Assembly: GCA_039881145.1 (NCBI GenBank)
Contig: JAYKKI010000090.1
Location: 3,941,501-4,005,500 of the forward strand
Length of the DNA stretch: 64,000 bases
DNA from: Druceiella hillmani
Lineage: Eukaryota > Arthropoda > Insecta > Lepidoptera > Hepialidae
Reading direction: 5' to 3'
The position numbers and the translations under genes are program-made. This document shows positions 25,499 through 35,600 of the stretch, in pieces; the first letter of the stretch is position 1; every line of letters begins with the position of its first letter. The notes under the pieces are model-generated. The model had not been told where the DNA came from, ran no database searches, and saw only the letters and a list, made by a program, of their open reading frames with translations.

Positions 25499-26008
25499 AG
25501 ATATTTAACAATATAGAGGTAGGCGGCAGGACATATAATTCAAACAAAAATGAACAATTTAGAACTAATTAAGATATTTAACAATACAGAGGTGGGCGCA
25601 GGACATATAATTCAAACAAAAAGGAACAATTTAGAACTAATTAAGATATTTAACAATATAGAGGTAGACGGCAGGACATATAATTCAAACAAAAAGGAAC
25701 AATTTAGAACTAATTAAGATATTTAACAATATAGAGGTAGGCGGCAGGACATATAATTCAAACAAAAAGGAACAATTTAGAACTAATTAAGATATTTAAC
25801 AATATAGAGGTAGGCGGCAGGACATATAATTCAAACAAAAAGGAACAATTTAGAACTAATTAAGATATTTAACAATATAGAGGTAGACGGCAGGACATAT
25901 AATTCAAACAAAAAGGAACAATTTAGAACTAATTAAGATATTTAACAATATAGAGGTAGGCGGCAGGACATATAATTCAAACAAAACTGAACAATTGGGA
26001 ACTAAGTA
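25499..26008. repeat. 73-bp tandem array, 7 copies
   Basis: Seven head-to-tail units beginning AGATATTTAACAATATAGAGG start at 25499, 25572, 25644, 25717, 25790, 25863 and 25936. All are 73 bp except the second, which has lost one base. Units are nearly identical. The third and sixth share GTAGACGG where the others have GTAGGCGG, suggesting that a three-unit block was copied. The last unit diverges in its final 20 bases. Confidence 0.97.
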
Positions 26009-26239
26009 TTTCCGTATAGAAAAAGTGTGATTTAAATCAAAAATTATTTCTCCACATTTGTAATGCGTTACTTTGAGTTTCCAAATTAGAATAAAAAATT
26101 TGTGATAGTATATGTGGATATTCCATTTTAGTCCAATCAGCCATGATTTGGTTGAAAATTAGTACCTACATATTTTAAAAAAAGAATCTAGCTGATAAAA
26201 TCGAAAAAAAAATTAGGATAGGAGTAGTTATTAGCAATT
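26009..26239. other. short unique AT-rich spacer
   Basis: No feature seen. It separates the 73-bp array from the 279-bp array. Confidence 0.6.
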
Positions 26240-27076
26240 CACAATTAAATGAAACTACGTGGTGTAGTATTATTTCTACTTTCTTTAAGTTCTTTACCAT
26301 GACCTAGGTTTCGTTGTATTACAACATCTTCATCTAATCTATATGTATTACAACATCTTCATCAATAATTAGAAACGTATTGATAGAAAAACATGTTGAT
26401 TACATAAGTAGTTTTTAATGTTTTCAAAATACAATTAGGAGGGATCAACTAAATAATGCTTCACTTGTACCAATGAAGAAATAAATATTGTAGTATTGAT
26501 TTTTATTTCTTATTTCTACACAATTAAATGAAACTACGTGATGTTGTATTATTTCTACTTTCTTTAAGTTCTTTACCATGACCTAGGTTTCGTTGTATTA
26601 CAACATCTTCATCTAATCAATATGTATTACAACATATTCATCAATAATTAGAAACGTATTGATAGAAGAATATGTTGATTACATAAGTAGTTTTTAATGT
26701 TTTCAAAATACAATTAGGAGGGATCAACTAAATAATGCTTCATTTGTACCAATGAAGAAATAAATATTGTAGTATTGATTTTTATTTCTTATTTCTACAC
26801 AATTAAATGAAACTACGTGATGTTGTATTATTACTACTTTCTTTAAGTTCTTTACCATGACCTAGGTTTCGTTGTATTACAACATCTTCATCTAATCAAT
26901 ATGTATTACAACATCTTCATCAATAATTAGAAACGTATTGATAGAAGAACATGTTGATTACATAAGTAGTTTTTAATGTTTTCAAAATATAATTAGGAGG
27001 GATCAACTAAATAATGCTTCACTTGTACCAATGAAGAAATAAATATTGTAGTATTGATTTTTATTTCTTATTTCTA
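26240..27076 (-). repeat. 279-bp tandem array built from the fold-back element arm, 3 units
   Basis: Units start at 26240, 26519 and 26798, each beginning CACAATTAAATGAAACTACG, with exactly 279-bp spacing and only scattered differences. The first 100 bp or so of each unit equal one arm of the fold-back family. The other 180 bp or so are specific to this array. Each unit carries, on the minus strand, the GAAAC-CUA-GGUC part of the hammerhead-like motif, but the leading core reads AUGAAGA, with the invariant C replaced. It also repeats the TGTATTACAACATCTTCATC word a second time. The structure resembles tandem Penelope terminal repeats or a small retrozyme array. The ribozyme copies here are probably inactive. 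Confidence 0.9.
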
Positions 27077-27265
27077 CACAATTAAATGAAACTACGTGAT
27101 GTATTATTTCTACTTTTTTTAATTTATTTACCACGACCTATGTTTCGTTGTATTAAACATCTTCGTGGTAAAGAAATTAAAGAAAGTGGAAATAATATTA
27201 CATCACGTAGTTTCATTTAATTGTGAATAATGAATTTCTACAAAATTAATGCGAAATATATTCAA
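27077..27265 (+). mobile_element. fold-back element, copy 2 (short form)
   Basis: A 189-bp hairpin element with the same arm start (CACAATTAAATGAAACTACG) and the same right tail (TGAATTTCTACAAAATTAAT.. ending AAATATATTCAA). It is flanked by the 12-bp duplication TTCTTATTTCTA (27065-27076 and 27266-27277). Its centre is shortened: the two arms meet within the former hammerhead region, so the ribozyme core is lost. It directly continues the 279-bp array, whose units end with the same 12 bases. Confidence 0.8.
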
Positions 27266-27277
27266 TTCTTATTTCTA

Positions 27278-27445
27278 ATAATGTTACATGACAATTGTCA
27301 GTGACTTTTATTTTTATTATTAAAGCCCTTAGTTTTAAATGTGATCAAAATGTCTAACAAAGTAATAATTTAATAAAATCTGTTACTTTGACAACTACCT
27401 CATGAATCATTCTATACCGTAAATAAAATAAAAAATTTATTTAAA
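27278..27445. other. short unique AT-rich spacer
   Basis: Nothing recognised between the second and third fold-back copies. Confidence 0.6.
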
Positions 27446-27457
27446 ATTTATTTTAAT

Positions 27458-27722
27458 CACAATTGAATGAAACTACGTGACGAAGTATTATTTCTATTTT
27501 CTTTAAGTTCTTTAACACGACCTAAGTTTCAATGTATTACAACATCCTCAGGTGGGTAATTAGCAAAGATCTTTCATAATTGGCCACATGAAGATGTTGT
27601 AATAAAACGAATCCTAGGTCGTGGTAAAGAATTTGAAGAAAGTAGAAATAATATTACATCACGTAATTTCATTCAATTGTGACTAATGAATTTCTACAAA
27701 ATTAACGCCAAATATATTCTAT
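27458..27722 (+). mobile_element. fold-back element, copy 3
   Basis: A 265-bp element flanked by the perfect 12-bp duplication ATTTATTTTAAT (27446-27457 and 27723-27734). The left arm starts CACAATTGAATGAAACTACG. The right arm ends in the family tail (GAATTTCTACAAAATTAACG..AAATATATTC). The left arm, read on the minus strand, keeps a complete core (CUGAGGA .. GAAA with a weakened stem II). The right-arm core has decayed (CAUGAAGA .. CGAAUCC). Tail orientation is plus, opposite to the copy at 16 kb. Confidence 0.85.
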
Positions 27723-27734
27723 ATTTATTTTAAT

Positions 27735-29043
27735 GTCAATTAAAATGAAAATTCTGTAAACATTTTTATACAAAATTTGCTGGTTCAGATATTTATACAT
27801 TTTAATTCTACGATAATATTGATCATACAAATTTTAAAAAAAATTAACGGTGGCCCTATTTCTATAAGATTCAAACAAACATTGAAAACATTTTACATTT
27901 TAATAATAAAAAAATAATTGCCATTCTCAATACAGAATGACGAACATCGATAAAAATATGACAACGATTATTTCACTATTTCAAAAAAACAGATGCGAGT
28001 TCATATTGAGTAAACATTAGACTGACAGAGAAATTACACGTCAAATTATTGCCACATATATGAGAAAAATGCTGCCAAATACGCATTTGCTTTCTATTTA
28101 AATATGTATTCATATTGTTTGGAGGTAATAATAAGTTTTCAAATTAAATATTTGTGCCGCTTTATTGCGATTTTAAGAGGATACACATATACAAACAATT
28201 GTAAACATTTTCATTGGCATAATTCTTAAACTAATATACTCACAAAATTACTGTATGATAATAGATATTTTTGAAAATGTTCAGATACGCCATATTTTTC
28301 GGAATCCATTTAAAGCATAAAGTTGAAATTTGGCATATGGTTAAGCATATTTTAATATATTTTAAAAGCAATAATACTGTAACATATTTGTGTGTAGAAA
28401 TTTTATGAGATGGCAAATGTCAGATTTTTTTAAATTTAATGTATTGTGTGGGATAATATTTGAAAGACAAAGTTTTTCAGCATATAACAGAAGACAGTTC
28501 TAAAGATATTGTTGAAAATGCCCATAAAAATATTTTCTCCCTTCTAATCTCTGAAATGATAATTAAAATTTTAAAAATAAAACTTTATTAGAAGTTTTCG
28601 TAAGCTTTACTAGAAAGCTTTGGGAAAATGTTTCTGAATCCCTAATTTTTTAGATATTTACAATATTTTTATTTCTGTGAAGGATATGATAAATAATATA
28701 ATTCCGCGGTAAAATAATATAAATATTTTTAAATAGTTTAAGAAAAATTCTCTGTACATTTAAAGGTTTATATTTACCTAAATGCGAACGAATAGTGCGA
28801 ATGTCATAGTGCGAGGGGAACTCATACTCAACAAGTTTTATTTACATATCAATATCTTGCGAAGTTCTTTTATTACTAAAATCTAACTCGCGATATCCTA
28901 GTTGTGTGAGTTAATCGCGATTAGATGTGGAACATATGATACATGAATAATCTATTTATTTTTGTTTTGAATGATGTAAAATTTGGTATCAATTTCGAAT
29001 AGTAATAAAAATTGGCATTTACCGGTAAGTTGATTTCATTTTT
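27735..29043. other. AT-rich non-coding stretch
   Basis: No gene or repeat family recognised. Confidence 0.65.
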
Positions 29044-29535
29044 AGGTCCATAAAATGAAAAAGAAAACCTTTAGGATCATTTCGGCGTCCATGTGTCAGT
29101 TTGTTAAAACCTTTTTTCAGAAACACGTGGACGTTGATATTAATATAAAATACTTAATTCTATGGCCACTTAGAGCTATATCAAAATCAAGCTATTAAGT
29201 CAATGTAATGAACATTCGCAAATAAATCAAAACCAATAGGGTACGTCCCGTTTTTCTAGAATTATAAAAATTGGCAAGAACCAAGATCTAATAGCATGAA
29301 TAAAGGAAAAAAAACTTAAAAATCGTTAATTTGTAGTTATATCTCATAGAAAAATATTTTTGTAAATGTGCGCCTGTGGAAAATATAGCAGGCAATATAT
29401 TTTAAAAAATTTCTTAAAAAATTAAAATTTTGTAGTTTAATGGAAATACTACGTACCGTTAAATGTTTATAAATGCCTAAACGTGTATAAAATCCTCGTA
29501 ATGCGAGTTCGACTCGTTCTTGGCAGGTATTTTCA
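29044..29535 (+). repeat. dispersed repeat R1, copy 3 (longest)
   Basis: The most complete R1 copy. It starts near GGTCCATAAAATG, passes through CAGAAACACGTGGACG, TTCGCAAATAAATCAAAACC, GGGTACGTCCCG and GCGCCTGTGGAAAATATAG, and ends in a tRNA-like segment with TAGTTTAATGG (A-box-like) and GCGAGTTCGACTCG (B-box-like) before TTGGCAGGT. It has no coding capacity. A short dispersed sequence with a pol III-like 3' end suggests a SINE-like or LINE-tail-derived repeat. Its 3' half is also the start of a 452-bp inverted repeat. Confidence 0.65.
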
Positions 29536-29833
29536 CCTGTTTTAAATAATAATTTACTTTGGAATTGGATTTACCTCCGTTTTAAAGTTGGAAACAACTT
29601 TTAATCCCCATTTAAGAAAGCTATCAAATCCTGGTATCATAAGTATTCCTACAGTATTGGAATATAGTGTGGATTAAAAACCTTTCAAATACGAAATTTT
29701 AGTATATTTCTAACTGACGAATCTAAATTTTGTCTCTTTTTCAAGTCGTCATCCAACTGCAAGTGACTTAATCCTGTCTTAATAAAGATGCAGAACTATT
29801 CAATTGATTAAATTCAAACTGACACCCCCACAT
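29382..29833 (+). repeat. 452-bp inverted repeat, left arm
   Basis: The reverse complement of 31437-31888, also 452 bp, with only a handful of mismatches noticed by eye. It comprises the last 150 bp or so of R1 plus about 300 bp of otherwise unique DNA ending in GACACCCCCACAT. To the left, R1 continues as expected, so this arm looks like the original location. Confidence 0.95.
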
Positions 29834-31436
29834 GACATCCCTTAATTCTTCTTTTCGTCAATAATTATGTCTCCCTTGTACCCATTACAGCATGGTGATT
29901 TACTTTTGGTTAGACTTGTCTAGAAAAAAATCTTGTATACAGCATCAAAACACAATTCCAAAAATTAGAAGTATAAGTGAACATAATAACAAAGACTTAT
30001 AGCTCGATAAGTTAACATTAGTGTGTATCAATATGCACAAACTATTTATTTTCATTTTATTATTGTACAAAGTTATTAGTCGGTTTCGACGTAAGTTCAA
30101 AATTTCAGCCGTTGATCAATTACCAAATAACTTAACTTTGGGGAAATAGCTATTTTAAAATAGCCAAAATTATTGATTTTCTTAAAATTCTTTTCGTTAT
30201 TAAAAGAAATTTAATAGAAATACGCATCATGTCACATTTTTAGCGAACATATTGCTTATTAAACAATCTAATATTTGTAAACTATTTATTGTCTTATCTT
30301 ATGCTTGTCTTAATTGCATATCAAATTTGAATAATAATATGTCAAGTGGAATCAAAATTTAAGTATACTAAATCAATAAAATTAAAATTGGAAACTTACA
30401 TTTACTGAAACAATAGCTTTTCGAAAATTAATAGTATTATTTTTTAGAAATGAAAAATGATAGTCGTGTAATTTTTGTTTTTTTTAACTAAATGAATAAT
30501 TAGTAAAAATAATTGAGACACTAGATTCTGATATATTTTTTCACACCGCAAGAACTCAAACTTAGGAGGCGAAATTGAGTAAAATACAAATTTAAATTTT
30601 GAAATTAAACAAATTACAACATTCGCTTAACGATTCTGATGTGATGGAAAACAAACTAAGAATATTTCTCAGCTCTTATAAAAAAATTAAGGGTCTTACA
30701 AAGTATAAAATTCCATTTCCTTGCAGAGTATGATTCTTCCTACGCCCAGTTGCAAAATTATCCCTCATTTACAGGACACAACAATAGTTCCTTATGTTCG
30801 TTCATATTTTATTTATTTCATAATTGGGAAAGATTTATTCTCATCAAACATTTCCTATCCGATTTTGTATCTTTGAATTATGAGTACATTGAATTTATCC
30901 ATTTCCTAAAGATAAATTGATATTTTTCAACACTAGAAATAAATTTGGAATTGCCCAATCTTAAAGCGAAGGCAACAGAAAAAGTAAATTTAGTACTTTT
31001 TCACCAGCCCCAACGATATAACATATTGCCTGTAATAACATTAGATCTCCCAAATATTGCTGTAGTTATGGTCAAATCAATTTTATTCCCCTTCCATAAA
31101 TAATGTGCAATCCCGTTATTGAACGAATTTGGAATTCAGGAGGCGGATGAGGGTAAAATAGCAATTGTGTATATGGGTTTTGCAATATTAGCGTGTTTCC
31201 TTTTCATTTCACACGTAGTTATATTCATTGTTATATTCAGAGTAAGTATTTATATTAGATTACGTAGTTATTTTCGAACGTAAAACTAGAAGTGACATTA
31301 TAGCTATTCCAAATACCAAAAATTTTTCCTTTTTTTAATAAAGTTAAACGCCTAATGAGGTTATTAAGATAAGTAAGCTAAAAACGAATAAATTATTCAT
31401 GTAGCTGGAGAAATATATACTATGTCGTTTATTTCT
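29834..31436. other. spacer of the 452-bp inverted repeat
   Basis: About 1.6 kb of AT-rich DNA with no open frame of note and no transposase motif. The sub-region about 30990-31170 is less AT-rich and loosely resembles a patch near 48500-48640 (shared CCATAAATAATRTSCAATC word). That similarity is too weak to call a repeat. Confidence 0.6.
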
Positions 31437-31888
31437 ATGTGGGGGTGTCAGTTTGAATTTAATCAATTGAATAGTTCTGCATCTTTATTAAGACAGGATT
31501 AAGTCACTTGCAGTTGGATGACGACTTGAAAAAGAGACAAAATTTAGATTCGTCAGTTAGAAATATACTAAAATTTCGTATTTGAAAGGTTTTTAATCCA
31601 CACTATATTCCAATACTGTAGGAATACTTATGATACCAGGATTTGATAGCTTTCTTAAATGGGGATTAAAAGTTGTTTCCAACTTTAAAACGGAGGTAAA
31701 TCCAATTCCGAAGTAAATTATTATTTAAAACAGGCAAAAATACCTGCCAAGAACGAGTCGAACTCGCATTACGAGGATTTTATACACGTTTAGGCATTTA
31801 TAAACATTTAACGGTACGTAGTATTCCCATTAAACTACAAAATTTTAATTTTTTAAGAAATTTTTTAAGATATATTGCCTGCTATATT
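31437..31888 (-). repeat. 452-bp inverted repeat, right arm (with R1 3' end on minus strand)
   Basis: An inverted copy of 29382-29833, beginning ATGTGGGGGTGTC. It stops inside R1 at GCTATATT, after which unrelated sequence follows. This arm therefore appears to be the duplicated, inserted copy. The two arms could pair in a transcript to give a very long double-stranded hairpin. Confidence 0.95.
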
Positions 31889-32898
31889 ATAATACAAAAG
31901 TCTAGGATTCCTTTTTTGAAAAAATAAACAAGTTCAAAAACCGTGGAAACTTTACATAGCAAGAAATTCCATTTTACGCAGGAAGAATGTGATCGATACC
32001 GGGCAATCTCTATAATAAGATAAAAATCAGAGATAATGTTTTCGAACAAGTAATACAAAAATTATATTCCATTGACAAAATCAGGAAGTGTAAAAAGAAA
32101 ATACTTTCGGTAACAGTTTGGCGATAAATGAATAGTTCTCAAATTTATTGTAAATATTGATTTTATATCCATTCAGTGACAAAAGCGTAGAATATAATAG
32201 AAATTACTGGCATATTCGGAGCCAAAAAAGACATGAGCATATTTTAACAAATTTAATTTTTTCGTAAAGTGTAATTAACCCTACTTTCATTTAATTAGCC
32301 TGCCAAAACTGTAATGACGGCTCACAAATTATTTATCGAGATGTATAAGGAACTGAGAAAAGGACGAAAGAACAGAAAATTACCATTTATTATATACTCA
32401 AGCGTGGTGGACAAACTGACATCTTTTGACTTTATTGCAAATTCCATATCGTCTATTAAAATATCATTTAATAAATTTTGTGAACTTGAAGTAAGGAGTA
32501 CAACTAATTTTTTTGGGGATGCAATTTAATGCAAAGTGATGATATATGTTCAAATCTAAGAAGCAGATATCTTTTATTTTAATAAGTAAAATGGATTTTA
32601 ATACGCAACTTTCAGAGTACTGATGGCAATCCCAAGTATTTTCACGTTGTCAACGCTTCAAAATAAAACAAATACTTATCCCAGCACTCGAAATGGAGTA
32701 GCTTTATTCATCAATTTAAATAGCTACAGAGTTCTAAATAAATAGTGAGAGAGAGATAGAGTATAGAGATAAATTACATTTTAGCAATTATGCCATTGTA
32801 TAGTGCAGTTTTTTAAAACATAATTATCTATATGTTTAATAATATAAGCAAACTAATACAAAATTAAAATTACAAAAAAATATTAAAATTTACCATGT
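31889..32898. other. AT-rich non-coding stretch
   Basis: An ATG-initiated frame of 71 codons at 32314-32529 (plus) has a Lys/Arg-rich start but matches no family I know. A short GAGAGAGAGATAGAG tract lies near 32746. Nothing else seen. Confidence 0.55.
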
Positions 32899-33295
32899 TC
32901 ATGTGCCAACTTTTAATAAAGATGACGGCAGCTCTAAACTTTCTTCGTCTAACTCTAAATAGCAAAATTGTGAAAAGATATCTAGATATGAGAAATAAGC
33001 AAATTTTACTAATTTTGACCTAATCTTGTCAACATTTCTTAATGGGCAACGTTCTACCATAATCGGTTTATTTAAAATTCTCTGACCTATATGTCTTCTT
33101 AAGTTATTTAACTGTTTCATTGTTATAAAAACGGAATTTGCTCAAGTCTAGGTTTCATAATCTTTTCGATGAATTTCGCATTTCCCTTTAATCAAATTCT
33201 TCACAAATTTTCTCTTTTAAGGAACACGGAATTTTCATTGGCGGATTCACACCATGCATAGTATTTGGATATAATTTGAAATAACAGACCCTGGA
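32899..33295 (-). pseudogene. Ty3/Gypsy pol fragment (reverse transcriptase N-terminal blocks)
   Basis: The minus strand shows, in order, the start of a Ty3/Gypsy reverse transcriptase. First comes NPPMKIPCSLKEKI (usual form PPRKIPxALKEKL). Then a T.W.NS.x.IT.K block, LNKPI..ERCPL..VDKI..KL, and YFSYLDIFSQF..LELDEES (usual form YFSxLDxxSGFxQIxLDEES). The first catalytic Asp, in YLDIF, is kept. The YxDD box, RNase H and integrase are absent. A stop follows CEEFD and at least one frame change separates that block from the next, so it is a dead fragment of an old LTR retrotransposon. No LTRs were recognised nearby. Family assignment to Ty3/Gypsy rather than BEL/Pao rests on the LDEES and DLNK-type blocks. 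Confidence 0.8.
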
Positions 33296-33549
33296 TCTCT
33301 TACGCAAGACTTTGAAAAACAATATTATAATTTCGTGAAAACAATTTCAATATCATTGTAGTTTAAGTTGCATACCTACTTTTTTTACTTACATTTTTAT
33401 ACAGGTTGGTAACTCCTAAATTATTCAACAATTAATGTTTCATATAAACGAAATATTATCTAATATACTATTGAAATAACGTCCCGAAATATACAGTATG
33501 TAAATAAAGGAAAATTATCTACTTTAATCCATAATGGATCATGGGTAGA
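33296..33549. other. AT-rich non-coding flank of the Gypsy fragment
   Basis: No further retrotransposon domains could be read here on the minus strand. If gag or protease were once present they are no longer recognisable. Confidence 0.5.
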
Positions 33550-33594
33550 TGGCATGATTTAAAAAAAGAGTAAGTCTTTTTTTAAATCATGCCA
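33550..33594. repeat. 45-nt hairpin with perfect 20-bp arms
   Basis: TGGCATGATTTAAAAAAAGA (33550-33569) is exactly reverse-complemented at 33575-33594 around a GTAAG loop. The perfect arms imply recent formation or a tiny fold-back element. Confidence 0.93.
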
Positions 33595-34793
33595 CTTTTT
33601 TATATTTCAAAATTGTCATAAGTCATTGACATAGAAATGCATCAACCTGCATCTTGGATTTATATAAACGCAAAGAATATGGCAATATCGCATGATCACC
33701 CTTCTTAGCAACCGACGGTAAATAGACATGTCCAACTATTCCTTTAATTTTGCACAGTTTTACAAAAAAAGTTTTAAAAAATGAAAGGATAGTAAAATGA
33801 ATTTTCAAGGTCAACTTTGAATATTTTTAACATCCATTCATTATTGCTAAAAAATTTAAGATTATAAAATATTATTGCTTTAAAAAAATTAATACGATAT
33901 TGTTTCATTGGTTATTCAGAAAAATTACTGTACGTTTCTTGATAATGATATGAATTAATATTCATTGCAATTTCATAATAAATCTTTACGGATTATTTAT
34001 TATTTAATATGGCAACCCTTACACATTTCTTCCACCAATATACACGTTTGAATGTTTGAAGAGAAGTTAGTAGTCAGCGAATGACAGTTAACTTCTTTAA
34101 TGTACTTATCCATTGATTTTTATTAAATAATTTGGACATCGAGTGAGTGGAATTATTAATATATCGTTTTTAGTGCCAATGAATTATTAGTACATGCTAA
34201 AAAACATTATAATATTTTTTCATTAACTTGTATAATAACTGTCTTAAATATAAATGTCATTAACTTCAATTATTTTATAAACTAGGCGACTAATTTAAAA
34301 AAATAACAGTTTGCGAGATTACGCATGATTAATGGGACAAGTGGTTGAAGTGGCGAACTTTCTTTCATACACACGCACAGTATAACTAGAACTTACATTC
34401 TCAGATACAGACATTTTATTAATATTTTTTTTTATATTCAAGATATTGATAACGCAATCTTCATTATTAACATCATCTACGTGCGTTTATATAATATTAA
34501 ATATAAGTTCCCCAAAACTATAGTAATTGATTAAGATTTGTATCTGCTTTCCTCTATATTATATAAATAAAAATATACCTAAGTTTTAAACATATATTGT
34601 TATAGATACATATTTTAAGTTGAAAAAACTGACATCCCTAAAGGCTTGCCTCGCAAAAGTAAGTTAAGTGACAATATTAGGCAGGTATGGATTACCCTGA
34701 TAAAAAAACGACACCAAAAGAAAATAAGAAAATTACATTTCGTATTAAAAATATAATGCTAGCACTAGAGCCTGTTTATCAGTATCCACGCAG

Positions 34794-34809
34794 ACGTCAT
34801 TCGTGACGT
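34794..34809. promoter_or_regulatory. inverted CRE-like half sites
   Basis: ACGTCA-TTCG-TGACGT: two cyclic-AMP-response-type half sites arranged as a 6-bp inverted pair with a 4-base centre, in a less AT-rich patch (34760-34870) that also carries CTCATGCGAATA. This would suit a bZIP dimer. No gene promoter is evident beside it. Confidence 0.3.
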
Positions 34810-35041
34810 TGTCTGTCTTTCAATAAAAATGTTACTCATGCGAATACTGCTGTCAATTTCAATGTCATTTAATATCGTACTAACTACGAATTTGTCTTCA
34901 AAAGATATGCTTACTCTACTTTATCCTGAGAAATATTTTGAATTTCATCGCCTTTTGTGGGGGTTATACTTTTGTGTTAAACTTGTTTAAATTTAACTGC
35001 AAAGAGTTTCATCATCGGAACAAATTGTGTTGAAAGCAGAG

Positions 35042-35080
35042 GGATGTATCGCCAGGATGTATCGTCAGGATGTATCGCTC
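35042..35080. repeat. 13-bp tandem repeat, 3 copies
   Basis: GGATGTATCGCCA, GGATGTATCGTCA and GGATGTATCGCTC lie head to tail. Confidence 0.95.
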
Positions 35081-35259
35081 CTGTCGTAAATTACAGTTAG
35101 GATAACTTTTTGTGCGGGTTCATTGTGAATTTGTAAATTTTCTGCGGGTTCTTGGTTAATTTCGTAACGGATAAAGTAATAGCAAAATTAGCAATAAATC
35201 AACCATAAATAGATAAATAAATTGACAAAATTTTCAGTTACTTTTCACAAATATAAGGT

Positions 35260-35600
35260 ACAAAACAAATGATAGCAATAAGGAACGTAATTCTTTATTG
35301 TTTTCGCGCACAATTTTGACCATTTTCTTTCGACACACATCGTTAAAAACAGACGACAGCAGTAGTGAGCGCCATTTTTGTTATCGCGTGTACGAATCAC
35401 TTCTTGTCTTATTGTATAGTGTTTATCTATAGCTCTGGGATGTGCGCTAAGTGCTTATTTTTCGTCTTTATTACCATAGATTCATTACATTATAGCGTCA
35501 CAAAACGTTACAAAAATGTTGCAGGAAGGACGTCACAAACTTCACATTTTACACTTGTCGCGCCTATGGAAGTTTCACTTCAACAATTACTTTAAAATTT
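35260..35600. other. CpG-containing, less AT-rich island
   Basis: Contains words such as TCGCGCACAATTTTGACC, GACGACAGCAGTAGTGAGCG, TATCGCGTG, GGACGTCAC and GTCGCGCC, unlike the flanks. A frame of 76 codons (35365-35595) starts with GTG and resembles nothing known. The composition would fit a promoter/5' exon region or the end of an unrecognised transposon; I cannot choose between them. Confidence 0.25.

Larger units (their letters stand above)
33595..35259. other. AT-rich non-coding stretch
   Basis: No gene recognised. The minus-strand frame at 33623-33814 has no family motif. It holds the CRE-like inverted site at 34794-34809 and a 13-bp triplet repeat at 35042-35080. Confidence 0.6.

Noticed and set aside
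25499..26008. CRISPR-like regular repeats
   Set aside because: Units abut directly with no variable spacers, and the sequence is eukaryotic; this is a tandem repeat.
29382..31888. DNA transposon with 452-bp terminal inverted repeats
   Set aside because: The left arm begins in the middle of a longer R1 repeat that continues outward, no target-site duplication flanks the pair, and the spacer has no transposase.
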